Assembly (NCBI GenBank): GCA_964368495.1
Contig: CAYJAJ010000004.1
Coordinates: forward strand, 44,763-108,762
Source: CALVGQ01 sp964368495
GTDB lineage: Bacteria > Bacillota_I > Bacilli_A > Erysipelotrichales > Erysipelotrichaceae
Direction of reading: 5' to 3'
DNA length: 64,000 bases
Shown here one piece after another: positions 8,903 to 18,196 of the stretch (position 1 is its first letter; every line of letters begins with the position of its first letter). The position numbers were made by a program, and so were the translations under genes. A model generated the notes under the pieces. The model did no database searches. It was given only the letters and a program-made list of their open reading frames with translations, and had not been told where the DNA came from.

Positions 8903-9709
8903 ATGGTTGATTTTAGTATTATTCAAATCGCACTAGTCGGTGTAATCGGCTTTATCGGTGGGATTGATCAATTTAGTTTCTTAGAATCACTATATCGTCC
9001 AATAGTTTTAGGACCAATTGTTGGTGCTGTACTAGGAGATGTTGACACTGGGTTAAAAATTGGTGCAAGTTATGAATTATTAATGGTTGGTAACATGCCA
9101 ATTGGTGGAGCTCAACCACCAAATGCTGTATTAGGGGGAATTATGGCGGTTGTATTCGCAATTTCACTTGGTACAACAGATTTTGAAGCAGCACTTGCAT
9201 TAGCAGTTCCATTTGGTTTATTAGGAAAAATGGCTGTTGATATTTGGTTTACAGTTTCTACTCCAGCAATGGCTAGAGCTGATAAATTTGCACAACAAGG
9301 TGATGCTAAAGGTATTGAACGATTAAATATTTTCTTAGTAGTGGGTATTGGTTGCTTATTTGGTATCTTAGCAATGATCGGTACTGCTGCAGGTTCTGCA
9401 GTAGGTCAAGCCATGACTGAAGTTGTGCCTCAATGGGTATGGAACGGTCTTGGAGCTGCTGGTGGTATGATGCGTTTTGTCGGGTTCGCAGTTCTTATGA
9501 AAGTTATGATTTCTGGGGAATTCTGGACAGTTTTACTTGCTGGTTTTGCATTAGCAACAGTGGTAGACAAAGCAATGGGTACAGGAGCTTATACTCTTGT
9601 AATCTTAGCTATCGTCGGTGCAGCAGTTGCTTACTATGACTATCAATTAAATATCAAATTTAAAGCAAATGCGTCTGCGGCAAAGGAGGACTATAGTGAT
9701 GGCATCTAA
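8903..9709 (+). CDS. PTS EIIC permease, mannose/sorbose/N-acetylgalactosamine class
   Basis: Membrane channel subunit, 268 residues with several hydrophobic helices. The family segment IGGIDQFSFLESLYRPIVLGP lies at the N-terminus, followed by VGNMPIGGAQPPNAVLGGI, the conserved re-entrant region. The ribosome site is AAAGGGGT before ATG 8903. The 3' end overlaps the EIID start by 11 bp and carries the EIID ribosome site AAGGAGGA at 9683-9690. This is standard gene order for EII-Man systems. Confidence 0.92.
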   Translation: MVDFSIIQIALVGVIGFIGGIDQFSFLESLYRPIVLGPIVGAVLGDVDTGLKIGASYELLMVGNMPIGGAQPPNAVLGGIMAVVFAISLGTTDFEAALALAVPFGLLGKMAVDIWFTVSTPAMARADKFAQQGDAKGIERLNIFLVVGIGCLFGILAMIGTAAGSAVGQAMTEVVPQWVWNGLGAAGGMMRFVGFAVLMKVMISGEFWTVLLAGFALATVVDKAMGTGAYTLVILAIVGAAVAYYDYQLNIKFKANASAAKEDYSDGI

Positions 9710-10529
9710 TATGGCACATTCTTATTCAAATACAACTCCTGCAGCTACTCTTGATAAACAAACTTTAAATAAAATGGTTTGGCGTTCACTGTTCTTACAA
9801 ATGTCATTCAACTTTGAACGTATGCAAGCAGCTGGATGGTTATATGGTATTTTACCTGGATTACAAAAAATCCATACTGAAAAAGAAGATTTATCAATTT
9901 CAATGCAACATAATCTTGAGTTCTTTAATACTCACCCATTCTTAGTAACATTTGTTATGGGGATTGTTCTTTCTTTAGAACAACAAAAAGCTGATATAGC
10001 AACAATTCGTGCAGTACGTGTTGCTGCTATGGGTCCTTTAGGTGGCATTGGGGATGCAATTTTCTGGTTAACACTAGTTCCAATTTCTGCTGGTATTGCA
10101 GCTAATTTCTCTTTAGATGGAAGCTTCTTAGGACCAGTTATTTTCCTTGTAATGTTCAACGGTGTTCAGTTCGGAGTTCGTTTCGGCTTAATGCATTGGT
10201 CATATAAATTAGGAAGTCAAGCAATTGCAGTTTTAACTAAAAATGCAAAAGAGTTTACTCATGCTGCATCTTTATTAGGGGTATTTGTTGTTGGAGCACT
10301 TATTTCAAATATGGGTGGAACTACGGTAAATTTAACTATTCCTAATGGTGAATCTCCAATTGTTATCCAAACTGTATTAGATAGTATTTTCCCTAAATTA
10401 ATTCCATTAGGATTAACAATGGCAATGTATTATCTAATTGCTAAAAAAGGTGTTTCAGTTGTTAAATGTATTATACTACTGATTGTTGTTGGTCTACTTG
10501 GAGCACTTCCATTTGTTGGATTATTCTAA
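9699..10529 (+). CDS. PTS EIID component, mannose class
   Basis: Second membrane subunit of the mannose-class transporter, 276 residues. It shows FNFERMQAAGWLYGILPGL near the N-terminus, FFNTHPFLVTFVMGI, and AAMGPLGGIGDAIFW, all typical of EIID. ATG 9699 fits AAGGAGGA eight bases upstream; GTG 9696 is the alternative and the in-frame opening at 9669 is too early. The EIIB-EIIC-EIID set lacks EIIA here; that part is supplied by the gene at 6391. A terminator follows at 10557. Confidence 0.92.
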   Translation: MASNMAHSYSNTTPAATLDKQTLNKMVWRSLFLQMSFNFERMQAAGWLYGILPGLQKIHTEKEDLSISMQHNLEFFNTHPFLVTFVMGIVLSLEQQKADIATIRAVRVAAMGPLGGIGDAIFWLTLVPISAGIAANFSLDGSFLGPVIFLVMFNGVQFGVRFGLMHWSYKLGSQAIAVLTKNAKEFTHAASLLGVFVVGALISNMGGTTVNLTIPNGESPIVIQTVLDSIFPKLIPLGLTMAMYYLIAKKGVSVVKCIILLIVVGLLGALPFVGLF

Positions 10530-10556
10530 TTAGTAGAAACGAAACTTCCCTATATT

Positions 10557-10583
10557 AAGCAGTAGTGCGTGCTACTGCTTTTC
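10557..10583 (+). terminator. Terminator after EIID
   Basis: Perfect 9-bp stem AAGCAGTAG against CTACTGCTT with a 6-nt loop, followed by TTTC. The short T-run suggests partial read-through into the downstream membrane-protein gene. Confidence 0.75.
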
Positions 10584-10632
10584 GATTATAATTATGTAAT
10601 AAAAAAACTTACTAATGTGGAGGACATGAAAT

Positions 10633-11325
10633 ATGGAACAAACTATTCCAACAATAGTACTAACTATAGTTTTTGTAGCAATCTTATTTCTTTATCAATA
10701 TTTCCAACAGAAATTTATTAGAGGTACGATGGCTTTGCTGTATCAAGGTAATAACCCTAAAGAGTACCTTAATCAGCTAAATTCTTTTCTTGGGAAAATA
10801 TTTATATCTTCTAAAAACAGAATTTATTTGAGTATAGATGCTTACTTGGTTTCAAAAGATTACGTTAAATTAGAGGAGTTATTTACGATACTAAGTGCAA
10901 AACGTTTAAGTTACGGTAAGAGAATATCATTGTATCAAAAACAAATAACTTACTTTGTTGAAGTTAAAAAGTACGATGAAGCAATTGTTGCTTATGAAAA
11001 ATTTATTGCTGAAGCTTCAAAAATTAATGATAAAAAATTAATTCAAACCGCTTCAGAATTAGAACTTATAATGAATGTTTATGTGTATCATCATTTAGGA
11101 ACTATTGAAAATTTAATTGAATTGTCAAAGACATTAGATAAGGGAATGCAACTTGGAATATATTATTATAGAATTGCTGTAGGCTATTATTATAATAATC
11201 AGTTGGATGAATGTAAGGTGTATCTGAAGTTGGCTGAGAAGAACTTTAGAGATTCACCGTTAGAAAAAGTAGTGAAAAAGTTATTAAAAGATGATTTAAA
11301 GCGAATTGAGGATTTGATTATGTAA
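10633..11325 (+). CDS. Unrecognised membrane-anchored helical-repeat protein
   Basis: Not recognised. The 230-residue protein begins with one membrane helix (residues about 6-24, rich in Ile, Val, Leu and Phe) and continues as a charged helical domain. The pairs YDEAIVAYEKF and YYNNQLDECKVYLKLAEKNF look like divergent tetratricopeptide helices. RBS GGAGGAC precedes ATG 10633. It lies between the PTS operon and kbaZ, ends at a strong terminator, and could be co-expressed with the PTS by read-through. A role as a scaffold or adaptor at the membrane is only a guess from architecture. Confidence 0.7.
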   Translation: MEQTIPTIVLTIVFVAILFLYQYFQQKFIRGTMALLYQGNNPKEYLNQLNSFLGKIFISSKNRIYLSIDAYLVSKDYVKLEELFTILSAKRLSYGKRISLYQKQITYFVEVKKYDEAIVAYEKFIAEASKINDKKLIQTASELELIMNVYVYHHLGTIENLIELSKTLDKGMQLGIYYYRIAVGYYYNNQLDECKVYLKLAEKNFRDSPLEKVVKKLLKDDLKRIEDLIM

Positions 11326-11330
11326 AATTA

Positions 11331-11366
11331 AAGATGTTTAAGTACATTGTACTTAAACATCTTTTT
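11331..11366. terminator. Strong bidirectional terminator
   Basis: A 15-bp perfect stem, AAGATGTTTAAGTAC against GTACTTAAACATCTT, with a 3-base loop and T-run. It lies between the convergent membrane-protein and kbaZ genes. Confidence 0.9.
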
Positions 11367-11395
11367 TATAATATTTTAATATAAAAATTAAAGTA

Positions 11396-12703
11396 TTATT
11401 TTATTAACTGCTGGTTAGTGGCAAATAAATAATCATCGATTGTGTTAATAATTCGATCCTTAATTAATGCTTCAGGATTTGAGTCTAATTCATGATTGCG
11501 TATCTTTGTGTACTGAATTGGCATATACTGAGATAACAATGAGTTAGGAATCGTTATAGAATTAAGATTATCAATTAATTTTTGAAGTGCAAATACAACT
11601 TCTGGTTTTGTCCAATAATATCTGCTACGATCACTAAATGAGTACTTTCTAGCAAATGCCTGTTTATTTTCATCACCATGATAATGTTTAGTCCAATATT
11701 TAGGTTCTTTTACCATTTCAGAGTCTAGCACATCGATGATATTGCTTCTATTTTTGTCGAAGAGTTCGTCTTCAATCTTAGCTAATGAATAGATAGCTTC
11801 ACGCATTGAGAAAGTTAGTCCTGGGCCTACTTTAAGTATAGCAACACCGTCTTCAACAAGTTGTTTTAATTTATCGCGAGTTTGATAATCAGTTGAATGC
11901 CCTTCAAACACTAGGTTATCATAGTCTTTTATTGATTTGGTCAGTTCTATTGCTTTGTTTCGTTCATATTCAACACAACCATCATCTTTTTCTTCCAACC
12001 CCGGCTGTACAACAACGGCAATGACATAATTCCAAGCATCTTTTACACCTGCATCGCTAAATGCTTTTTCGAATGCCGATAAAGTTGATTTGAAGTCTTC
12101 GACTTTTGTTACTTGAACTGAGTCTGCGTTGTTAGTAGAACCACCAGGAATTGGCACTTCTGAACCCACAATATAGATAGGGTGGAGTGTGTTAGGGAAT
12201 TCTTTTTGTCGTTCTTTAAATGCCTTTTCACAAGCAAAGGCAAGGCGGGCACCACGTTTTGCGATTATTTCATCGCTTAAGCGAACGTCTTTTGCATCAT
12301 CATTTAATTTCATACTGGTATCTAAATGAATTTTAGTGAAACCAGCTAAGACATAGGCATACACTAAATCTTCCGCTAATTTCATAGCTTCTTCTTCGCT
12401 TTTATTGCTAAAAGTTAATGGGCCTAAATGATCACCACCTAAAATAATATTGTCCATTGGATAATTTATTTCACTTGCGATATCTTGTGTAAATTTGTAG
12501 AAGTCTTTTGGAGTCATTTGTGTGTAGCCACCAAATTGGTCAACTTGATTACTTGTAGCTTCAATAAGGACAATGGAGTTAGTTTGTTTAGCTCGTTCAA
12601 TACAAGCTTGTAAAACTAGCTTGTTAGCGCTACATGCTGAATAAATACCAACAGGTTTACCTTGTTTTTGTAATTGTATTAACTTTTGTAATGGATGTTC
12701 CAT
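11396..12703 (-). CDS. kbaZ: D-tagatose-1,6-bisphosphate aldolase subunit, GatZ/KbaZ family
   Basis: Member of the GatZ/KbaZ/AgaZ family, 435 residues (family about 420-430). In enterobacteria it stabilises the class II aldolase GatY/KbaY, and some family members have been proposed to act as tagatose-6-P kinase. Recognised segments are GIYSACSANKLVLQA, IEATSNQVDQFGGYT, GGDHLGPLTF, and VFEGHSTDYQT. RBS AAAGGAGAT precedes the ATG at 12703. No catalytic GatY/KbaY partner is present in the window. Position beside AgaS and the PTS points to tagatose-6-P processing after galactosamine-6-P deamination. Confidence 0.88.
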   Translation of the reverse strand: MEHPLQKLIQLQKQGKPVGIYSACSANKLVLQACIERAKQTNSIVLIEATSNQVDQFGGYTQMTPKDFYKFTQDIASEINYPMDNIILGGDHLGPLTFSNKSEEEAMKLAEDLVYAYVLAGFTKIHLDTSMKLNDDAKDVRLSDEIIAKRGARLAFACEKAFKERQKEFPNTLHPIYIVGSEVPIPGGSTNNADSVQVTKVEDFKSTLSAFEKAFSDAGVKDAWNYVIAVVVQPGLEEKDDGCVEYERNKAIELTKSIKDYDNLVFEGHSTDYQTRDKLKQLVEDGVAILKVGPGLTFSMREAIYSLAKIEDELFDKNRSNIIDVLDSEMVKEPKYWTKHYHGDENKQAFARKYSFSDRSRYYWTKPEVVFALQKLIDNLNSITIPNSLLSQYMPIQYTKIRNHELDSNPEALIKDRIINTIDDYLFATNQQLIK

Positions 12704-12880
12704 AAGTGATCTCCTTTAATAATTACTTATATTTTATCACTTATATTCAAGATTATGTTATGAATAATACTAATTTTTTTGCATTTTTTAGTTTTAGTGT
12801 TAAAAGTCAAGTTCAATAAAATGAATTTGGCATCAAATAAAATAAATGATATAATTTTAATAATATGGAGGGGTTTTGAA

Positions 12881-13390
12881 ATGAATAACAATGGATTTGT
12901 AGGGATGAATATTTATACTGATAAGTATAACCGTAGTATATATTATAATGTTTTTGATAAAAAAGGATATATTATTACTGAAAAAAATTATAAAGCATAT
13001 GCATATTTGCAAAATAGATATTTAATCACTATTGCTGTGACTATTATTTCATCTATTTTTATTAGTGATTATTTAATTAACATCTTAATTGGAGCTATTG
13101 CCTTGGTAGTTTTAGAGTTGTATTTCAGATTTAAGGTATTGCCTAATTGTGTTATTTTAGATAAATTTGTTCCGCTTAAAGAGAACAAATCTCGAAATAG
13201 ATTAAAAGAAACTAGTAAAGATAAAATGGTTATACGTTCAATTGCATATATTGCACTAGCTATTTTATTAGTTTTAAATGCTTTTGAACAAGGCTTTGAA
13301 GGATTATTTTTTGTTGCTAGTGTGGGTGCTGCTATTGTTATAGCTGTATTAGCGGTAGTTTCTTTTCCATTTAGTATTTTTAAAAAGTAG
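12881..13390 (+). CDS. Small multi-pass membrane protein, unrecognised
   Basis: Not recognised. It has 169 residues with about four hydrophobic segments: two near residues 48-85 and two near residues 120-165. A soluble N-terminus (NIYTDKYNRSIYYNVFDKKGY) and a basic C-terminal end (IFKK) flank them. ATG 12881 is chosen because GGAGGGG lies at 12867-12873; the open frame from 12779 has no ribosome site. It precedes recJ on the same strand by 67 bp and might share its transcript. No catalytic motif is visible. Confidence 0.75.
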   Translation: MNNNGFVGMNIYTDKYNRSIYYNVFDKKGYIITEKNYKAYAYLQNRYLITIAVTIISSIFISDYLINILIGAIALVVLELYFRFKVLPNCVILDKFVPLKENKSRNRLKETSKDKMVIRSIAYIALAILLVLNAFEQGFEGLFFVASVGAAIVIAVLAVVSFPFSIFKK

Positions 13391-13457
13391 TTAAATAAGT
13401 GTTTTATATAGCATTGAAATAGAATAAGGACACATTCAATTAGGAAGTAGTGGATAT

Positions 13458-15038
13458 ATGTTAAAAAATGAAATAAAAGATAAATATAATGTACCTGAGC
13501 TAATCGCTCAAGTGTTGAGTTATTCAAAATTATCACAAAATCAAATTGATGATGTACTTTTTAGTTCAGATGAATTAAGTGTAAATAATTGTGATGCATT
13601 GATATATGTAAAAAAAAGAATAGTTATAGCTAAGGAAAAAAATGAAAAAATATTGGTTGTCGGAGATTATGATTGTGATGGGATATGTGCCACAGCAATA
13701 ATGAAAGATACTTTAAAGCGATTAGATATTGAGCATGGTTATTACATTCCAAATCGTTTCAAAGAAGGATATGGAATAAATGAAACAATTGTGAACTTAG
13801 CGTATGAGAAGGGTTATTCACTAATAATTACTGTTGATAACGGAATAACTGCAAAATCATCGATTAATTTATGTAATGAATTAGGAATAGATATTATAAT
13901 AACTGATCATCACACAAGACAAGATGATTATGATTGGGATTGTTTACTTCATCCTTCTGTGATGGATCAAAAGTTTGAAGCAATGTGTGGCGCTGGAGTA
14001 GCTCTAATGATTTCGATGTCGTTATTAGGTGAAATAAAGGAACATGTAATATTAGCCTGCATAGCAACAATTGGTGATATGATGCCTGTATTTAAAGAAA
14101 ATAGGGTTATCATAAAACGTGGTATTCAATATTTAAATGAACGAAACTACACAGCAATTGAACTATTGTTGGATAGAAAGATTGAAAAGTGGGATGAAAT
14201 AGCAATAGCATTTAATGTAGTGCCTAAATTAAATGCTATTGGACGTATGGCTGATCAAGTTAACGCAAATAATGTAGTACGTTACTTAGTAGAACATAAA
14301 TTAAAAGATTTAGAAGCAGGTGCTAAACAAATTAAGGCGATTAATTTAAAAAGAAAAAAACTAAGTAAATCGTATAGTGAACAGGTGTTAGCGAACTTAA
14401 AAGATGAAAAATTCCATATTATAGTTGAAGATGAATTTCATGAAGGGCTAATTGGGTTGGTTGCTAATCAAGTGACATCAAACACCAAGAAACCTTGTAT
14501 GGTTTTTTGTAAGAAATCTGATATTTATAAGGGAAGTGCTAGAAGTACCCCTCAAATGAGTCTTTTTGATTTTTTAAGTGAATTTAAGCATTACATGAGT
14601 GAATTTGGTGGTCATCACTTTGCAGCAGGAATTCAAATTCCTGTTGATAATATGGATAAGTTTAAAGAGGCAGTACTAAATAAAATGGAAAACTATCCTT
14701 TAAACACTTACATTGAAGACACTATTAGCATAAGCGCAAGTGATTGCACAACTGATGCAGTGATGATGTTAGAGAGAATTAGACCGTTTGGACAAGGATT
14801 TGAGAGTCCATTGTTTAAATTGTTTGACTTTCAAATTGTTAAAAAACAGGTTTTAAAAGACAAGTATCCAAAATGGAACATATGTAGTGAAACTAATGAA
14901 GTAGAAGTTGTTTCTTTTAGCATTAATAAAAGTTTTATTGAAAAAAATGTGGATGCCTTTGTAGGCACTTTGACTTTAAACCACTTTCGAGGTATAAATA
15001 CAGTTTGTTTACAAGCAACAAATATCGAAACAGATTAA
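13458..15038 (+). CDS. recJ: Single-stranded-DNA-specific exonuclease RecJ
   Basis: 5'-3' ssDNA exonuclease of recombination and mismatch repair. DHH domain motifs are present: VVGDYDCDGICAT (motif I), VTVDNGIT, and DHHTRQDD (motif III). The DHHA1 domain has EFGGHHFAAGIQ. Its 526 residues are a little shorter than Escherichia coli RecJ and much shorter than the long Bacillus form, so C-terminal extensions are absent. RBS GGAAGTAGTGG precedes ATG 13458. The gene is followed by the apt-rel promoter; recJ-apt-rel is a common Firmicutes gene order. Confidence 0.93.
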   Translation: MLKNEIKDKYNVPELIAQVLSYSKLSQNQIDDVLFSSDELSVNNCDALIYVKKRIVIAKEKNEKILVVGDYDCDGICATAIMKDTLKRLDIEHGYYIPNRFKEGYGINETIVNLAYEKGYSLIITVDNGITAKSSINLCNELGIDIIITDHHTRQDDYDWDCLLHPSVMDQKFEAMCGAGVALMISMSLLGEIKEHVILACIATIGDMMPVFKENRVIIKRGIQYLNERNYTAIELLLDRKIEKWDEIAIAFNVVPKLNAIGRMADQVNANNVVRYLVEHKLKDLEAGAKQIKAINLKRKKLSKSYSEQVLANLKDEKFHIIVEDEFHEGLIGLVANQVTSNTKKPCMVFCKKSDIYKGSARSTPQMSLFDFLSEFKHYMSEFGGHHFAAGIQIPVDNMDKFKEAVLNKMENYPLNTYIEDTISISASDCTTDAVMMLERIRPFGQGFESPLFKLFDFQIVKKQVLKDKYPKWNICSETNEVEVVSFSINKSFIEKNVDAFVGTLTLNHFRGINTVCLQATNIETD

Positions 15039-15053
15039 AATATTGAAACATAT

Positions 15054-15083
15054 TTGAAAGGTATCTTATATTTAGTGTATAAT
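15054..15083 (+). promoter_or_regulatory. Sigma-A promoter for apt-rel
   Basis: TTGAAA (15054-15059), an 18-bp spacer and TATAAT (15078-15083), 25 bp before apt, directly after the recJ stop. Confidence 0.7.
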
Positions 15084-15107
15084 TATATATAATAATGGGA
15101 GGAAATT

Positions 15108-15623
15108 ATGATGGATTTAAAGAAATATATTGCAAGTATTTTAAATTACCCGAAAGAAGGTATTTTATTTAGAGATATTACACCACTAATGGCTGATGGG
15201 GAAGCCTTTAAAGAAGCTACAAGTCGTATTGAAGAATTTGCAAGAGAAATGAATGCAGAGGTCATTGTAGGTCCTGAATCAAGAGGATTTATTTTTGGAT
15301 GCCCTGTTGCTGTAAATATGGGGATTGGCTTTGTTCCAGTTAGAAAACCAGGAAAGCTTCCAAGAGAAACTGTCTCTTATAGTTATGATTTAGAATACGG
15401 TTCAAATGAATTGCACATGCATTGTGATTCAATTAAACCAGGACAAAAAGTAATTGTTGTTGATGATTTACTCGCAACAGGAGGAACAGTAGAAGCAACA
15501 ATTAAATTGATTGAAAAACTACAAGGGGAAGTGGTTGGAGCAGCCTTTTTAATAGAGCTTGAAGATTTAAAAGGAAGAGAATTACTTAAAGGGATACCTG
15601 TTTTAGCAATAATCAAATATTAG
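15108..15623 (+). CDS. apt: Adenine phosphoribosyltransferase
   Basis: Purine salvage enzyme converting adenine and PRPP to AMP. It has 171 residues, the usual length. Motifs are YPKEGILFRDITPLM at the N-terminus, VGPESRGFIFG, the hood region VPVRKPGKLPRETVS, and the PRPP loop VVDDLLATGGT. RBS GGGAGGAAA precedes two adjacent ATG codons (15108, 15111); either may be used. It is followed 33 bp later by rel, which makes ppGpp, and the pairing of apt with rel is widely conserved. Confidence 0.96.
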   Translation: MMDLKKYIASILNYPKEGILFRDITPLMADGEAFKEATSRIEEFAREMNAEVIVGPESRGFIFGCPVAVNMGIGFVPVRKPGKLPRETVSYSYDLEYGSNELHMHCDSIKPGQKVIVVDDLLATGGTVEATIKLIEKLQGEVVGAAFLIELEDLKGRELLKGIPVLAIIKY

Positions 15624-15656
15624 AACTAATAAGAATTGTGTAAAAGGGGGGATTTT

Positions 15657-17867
15657 ATGCGTACAGATTTAGCAACATCAAAAGCTGATTTGATGAATGA
15701 AGTTAAGCAGTACATTCGTAGTAATGAAAGTTTAGCAATCATTGAAAAAGCGTATGATTATGCTCAAAAAAAACATGATGGTCAATTTAGGAAGAGTGGA
15801 GAACCTTATTTTGTTCATGTTTTAAATGTCGGATATATCTTGGCTCAATTACGAGTAGGACCCTCAACAATTGCTGCTGGATTGCTTCATGATATTATTG
15901 AAGATTGTGATGTCACTGCCGATGAAATGACAAGTGAATTTTCTGCTGAAATTACAAAGCTAGTAGAAGCAGTTACTAAAATTGGTAATATTCAATTTAC
16001 TGATGAAAAGGAATATTTAGCAGCAAATCATCGTAAAATCTTTATTGCAATGGCTAAAGATATTCGAGTTATTTTAATTAAACTTGTTGATAGGCTTCAT
16101 AATATGCGTACATTGCAGCACATGAGACCAGAAAAGCAAAAGAAAATTGCTTCAGAAACCTTGGAAGTGTACGCACCGATTGCCCATAGGCTTGGGATTA
16201 GTGAAATTAAAAATGAACTTGAGGATTTAAGTTTCCATTACCTTCATCCTGAAGATTATTATATGATTGCTAAATTGGTTGAAAATAAAAAAGCAGAAAG
16301 AGATAATCAAGTAAAAAAAATGATTGTTGATATTGGTAAAACTCTTTCTGAACACGGAATCCCATATCGTATTTTTGGAAGAAGCAAACATCTACATAGT
16401 ATTTATAAAAAAATGGAAAGCAAAAATAAACGCTTTGATGAAATTTTAGATTTATTAGCAATTCGTATAGTCACAGAGACAATTACAAATTGTTATGAGG
16501 TATTAGGCTATATTCATGCTGTATATCGTCCAATTCCAGGCCGTTTAAAAGATTATATTGCGATGCCAAAGATGAATATGTATCAATCATTACACACGAC
16601 TATCGTAGGAGATGAGGGTCGTATTTTTGAGGTGCAAATCCGTACTGAGGCGATGAATTCAATCGCTGAAAAAGGTGTTGCAGCACATTGGGCATATAAG
16701 GAAGGAAAAAACTATGATCAGCGTAGTGAACAAAAAGAAATTGAAGAGAAACTAACGTGGTTTAAAGATTTGGATGCCGTTACTAAAGACGTTAGTGAAA
16801 ATGCTAGTGATTATATGGATGCTTTAACTCGTGATATATTTGAAGCTAATGTATATGTAATGACACCTAAAGGCAGAGTTATTGATCTTCCAAATGGTTC
16901 AACAACGATAGATTTTGCTTATCGTGTTCATACTGAAGTAGGACATTCTACTGTAGGAGCACTTATAAATGAAATGTTAGTTCCTTTAAATACTATTTTA
17001 AAAACAGGTGATGTTGTGCAAATACGCACTTCGAAACAGACCAATGGTCCAAGTGAAGATTGGTTAAAATTTGTAAAGACGAGTCAAGCAAAAAATAAAA
17101 TTCGCAACTTTTTAATGAAGAAAGAGACAGAAAGAAAAGCTGAATTTACTTCAAAAGGTGAACAGGTAATAAGAGATGAATTTAAAAAACGTGGTTTTAA
17201 TGATAAAGAATACATGGAACAAAAGAAATTTGAAAATTTCTATAAAGATTTTCAAGTGGGAAATTATATTGATTTGATGTATGCCGTTGCAGTAAAATCA
17301 TTATCAGCCTCTTCAATAGTTGATAAGATGACTGGTGGAAAACAAAACAAAGTTATGGACACCGAGAGCTTGTCAAAAATGTATAGCAAAGAGACTTCAG
17401 AAAGAAAAAAACCAGCAGCATCAAAATCAGGAATTTATGTGTCTGGTGTGGATTCAATGAAGATTTCTTTAGCACAGTGTTGCTCACCGATTCCAGGTGA
17501 TGATATAGTCGGATATATATCAAAAGGTGATGGAGTTAAAGTTCATCGAGATAGTTGCCCAAATATTGCTAATGAAAAGAAAAGATTAATCACAGTAGAA
17601 TGGGAAGAGGGACTAGTTGATGGAAAGTATGAAGCCTCAATCTCAATTTTAGCCCATGATCGTAATTTCTTATTGACAGACTTGGTTACTGTTGTTTCCC
17701 AATATAAAGCAAATTTGAATTTTGTAAATTCGGTAGTTAATAATGATTCATTAACATGCACAACTAAAATGACATTACTTGTAAACAGCATTGCTCATCT
17801 TCAGACAATAATGGCAAACTTAAGAAAAGTTAGTACAGTTATATCTGTAGAAAGAACAATTAAGTAA
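15657..17867 (+). CDS. rel: Bifunctional (p)ppGpp synthetase/hydrolase Rel
   Basis: Stringent-response enzyme of 736 residues. The N-terminal HD hydrolase domain has AAGLLHDIIEDCD and LVDRLHNMRTL. The RelA synthetase domain has GRLKDYIAMPKMNMYQSLHT. A TGS domain (VYVMTPKGRVIDLPNGST) and C-terminal ACT domain follow. Retention of the HDxxED motif and the synthetase loop suggests both activities are kept. ATG 15657 is preferred to an earlier in-frame codon because AAAAGGGGGG lies just upstream. A long hairpin at 17988 may end the transcript. Confidence 0.95.
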   Translation: MRTDLATSKADLMNEVKQYIRSNESLAIIEKAYDYAQKKHDGQFRKSGEPYFVHVLNVGYILAQLRVGPSTIAAGLLHDIIEDCDVTADEMTSEFSAEITKLVEAVTKIGNIQFTDEKEYLAANHRKIFIAMAKDIRVILIKLVDRLHNMRTLQHMRPEKQKKIASETLEVYAPIAHRLGISEIKNELEDLSFHYLHPEDYYMIAKLVENKKAERDNQVKKMIVDIGKTLSEHGIPYRIFGRSKHLHSIYKKMESKNKRFDEILDLLAIRIVTETITNCYEVLGYIHAVYRPIPGRLKDYIAMPKMNMYQSLHTTIVGDEGRIFEVQIRTEAMNSIAEKGVAAHWAYKEGKNYDQRSEQKEIEEKLTWFKDLDAVTKDVSENASDYMDALTRDIFEANVYVMTPKGRVIDLPNGSTTIDFAYRVHTEVGHSTVGALINEMLVPLNTILKTGDVVQIRTSKQTNGPSEDWLKFVKTSQAKNKIRNFLMKKETERKAEFTSKGEQVIRDEFKKRGFNDKEYMEQKKFENFYKDFQVGNYIDLMYAVAVKSLSASSIVDKMTGGKQNKVMDTESLSKMYSKETSERKKPAASKSGIYVSGVDSMKISLAQCCSPIPGDDIVGYISKGDGVKVHRDSCPNIANEKKRLITVEWEEGLVDGKYEASISILAHDRNFLLTDLVTVVSQYKANLNFVNSVVNNDSLTCTTKMTLLVNSIAHLQTIMANLRKVSTVISVERTIK

Positions 17868-18196
17868 TAAACTTATGACAAGCATAATTAAATGAATAGT
17901 TGGTCATTAAAGTAATAATTATATTATTGCTATTTTTAAGGTAAGCTTAAGGTTCAGTAAATATAATTGTCAGTGAGAAAAAACGGATAGTTAGCTTCTT
18001 TTTATTTATAAAAGAAAGGTTAACTAGTGGTTTTTAAGCTGTAAATAGTTGCTAATAAACTAGGTGCAGTCTATTAGTGAAGTTTTCATGTAATACGAAA
18101 GATTCAATGTTATATGTAAATAATCATCGTGCATACAATGTTAAAAGAAGTAAATTATCAACAAATATATTCGTATGTAAAGTTAAGGAGAAGAAA
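17868..18196 (+). other. Gene-free stretch between rel and the diguanylate cyclase gene
   Basis: This 329-bp AT-rich region has an open frame from 18077 in frame with the cyclase but without a ribosome site for it. It holds the long imperfect hairpin listed at 17988. I searched by eye for a cyclic-di-GMP riboswitch and did not see its conserved core. A long untranslated leader for the cyclase is possible. Confidence 0.5.
17988..18036 (+). terminator. Long imperfect hairpin, possible terminator after rel
   Basis: TAGTTAGC plus a T-rich arm (17988-18005) pairs with ATAAAAGAAAGG plus TTAACTA (18008-18026), about 17 pairs with a few mismatches. GTGG and TTTTT follow. It could end the rel transcript or be part of the leader of the next gene. 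Confidence 0.45.

Noticed and set aside
12779..12880. N-terminal extension of the membrane protein at 12881
   Set aside because: There is no ribosome site upstream and the sequence is AT-rich without protein-like composition; GGAGGGG marks ATG 12881.
17868..18196. Cyclic-di-GMP riboswitch before the diguanylate cyclase
   Set aside because: The conserved core could not be recognised; only one long hairpin is visible, better explained as a terminator.
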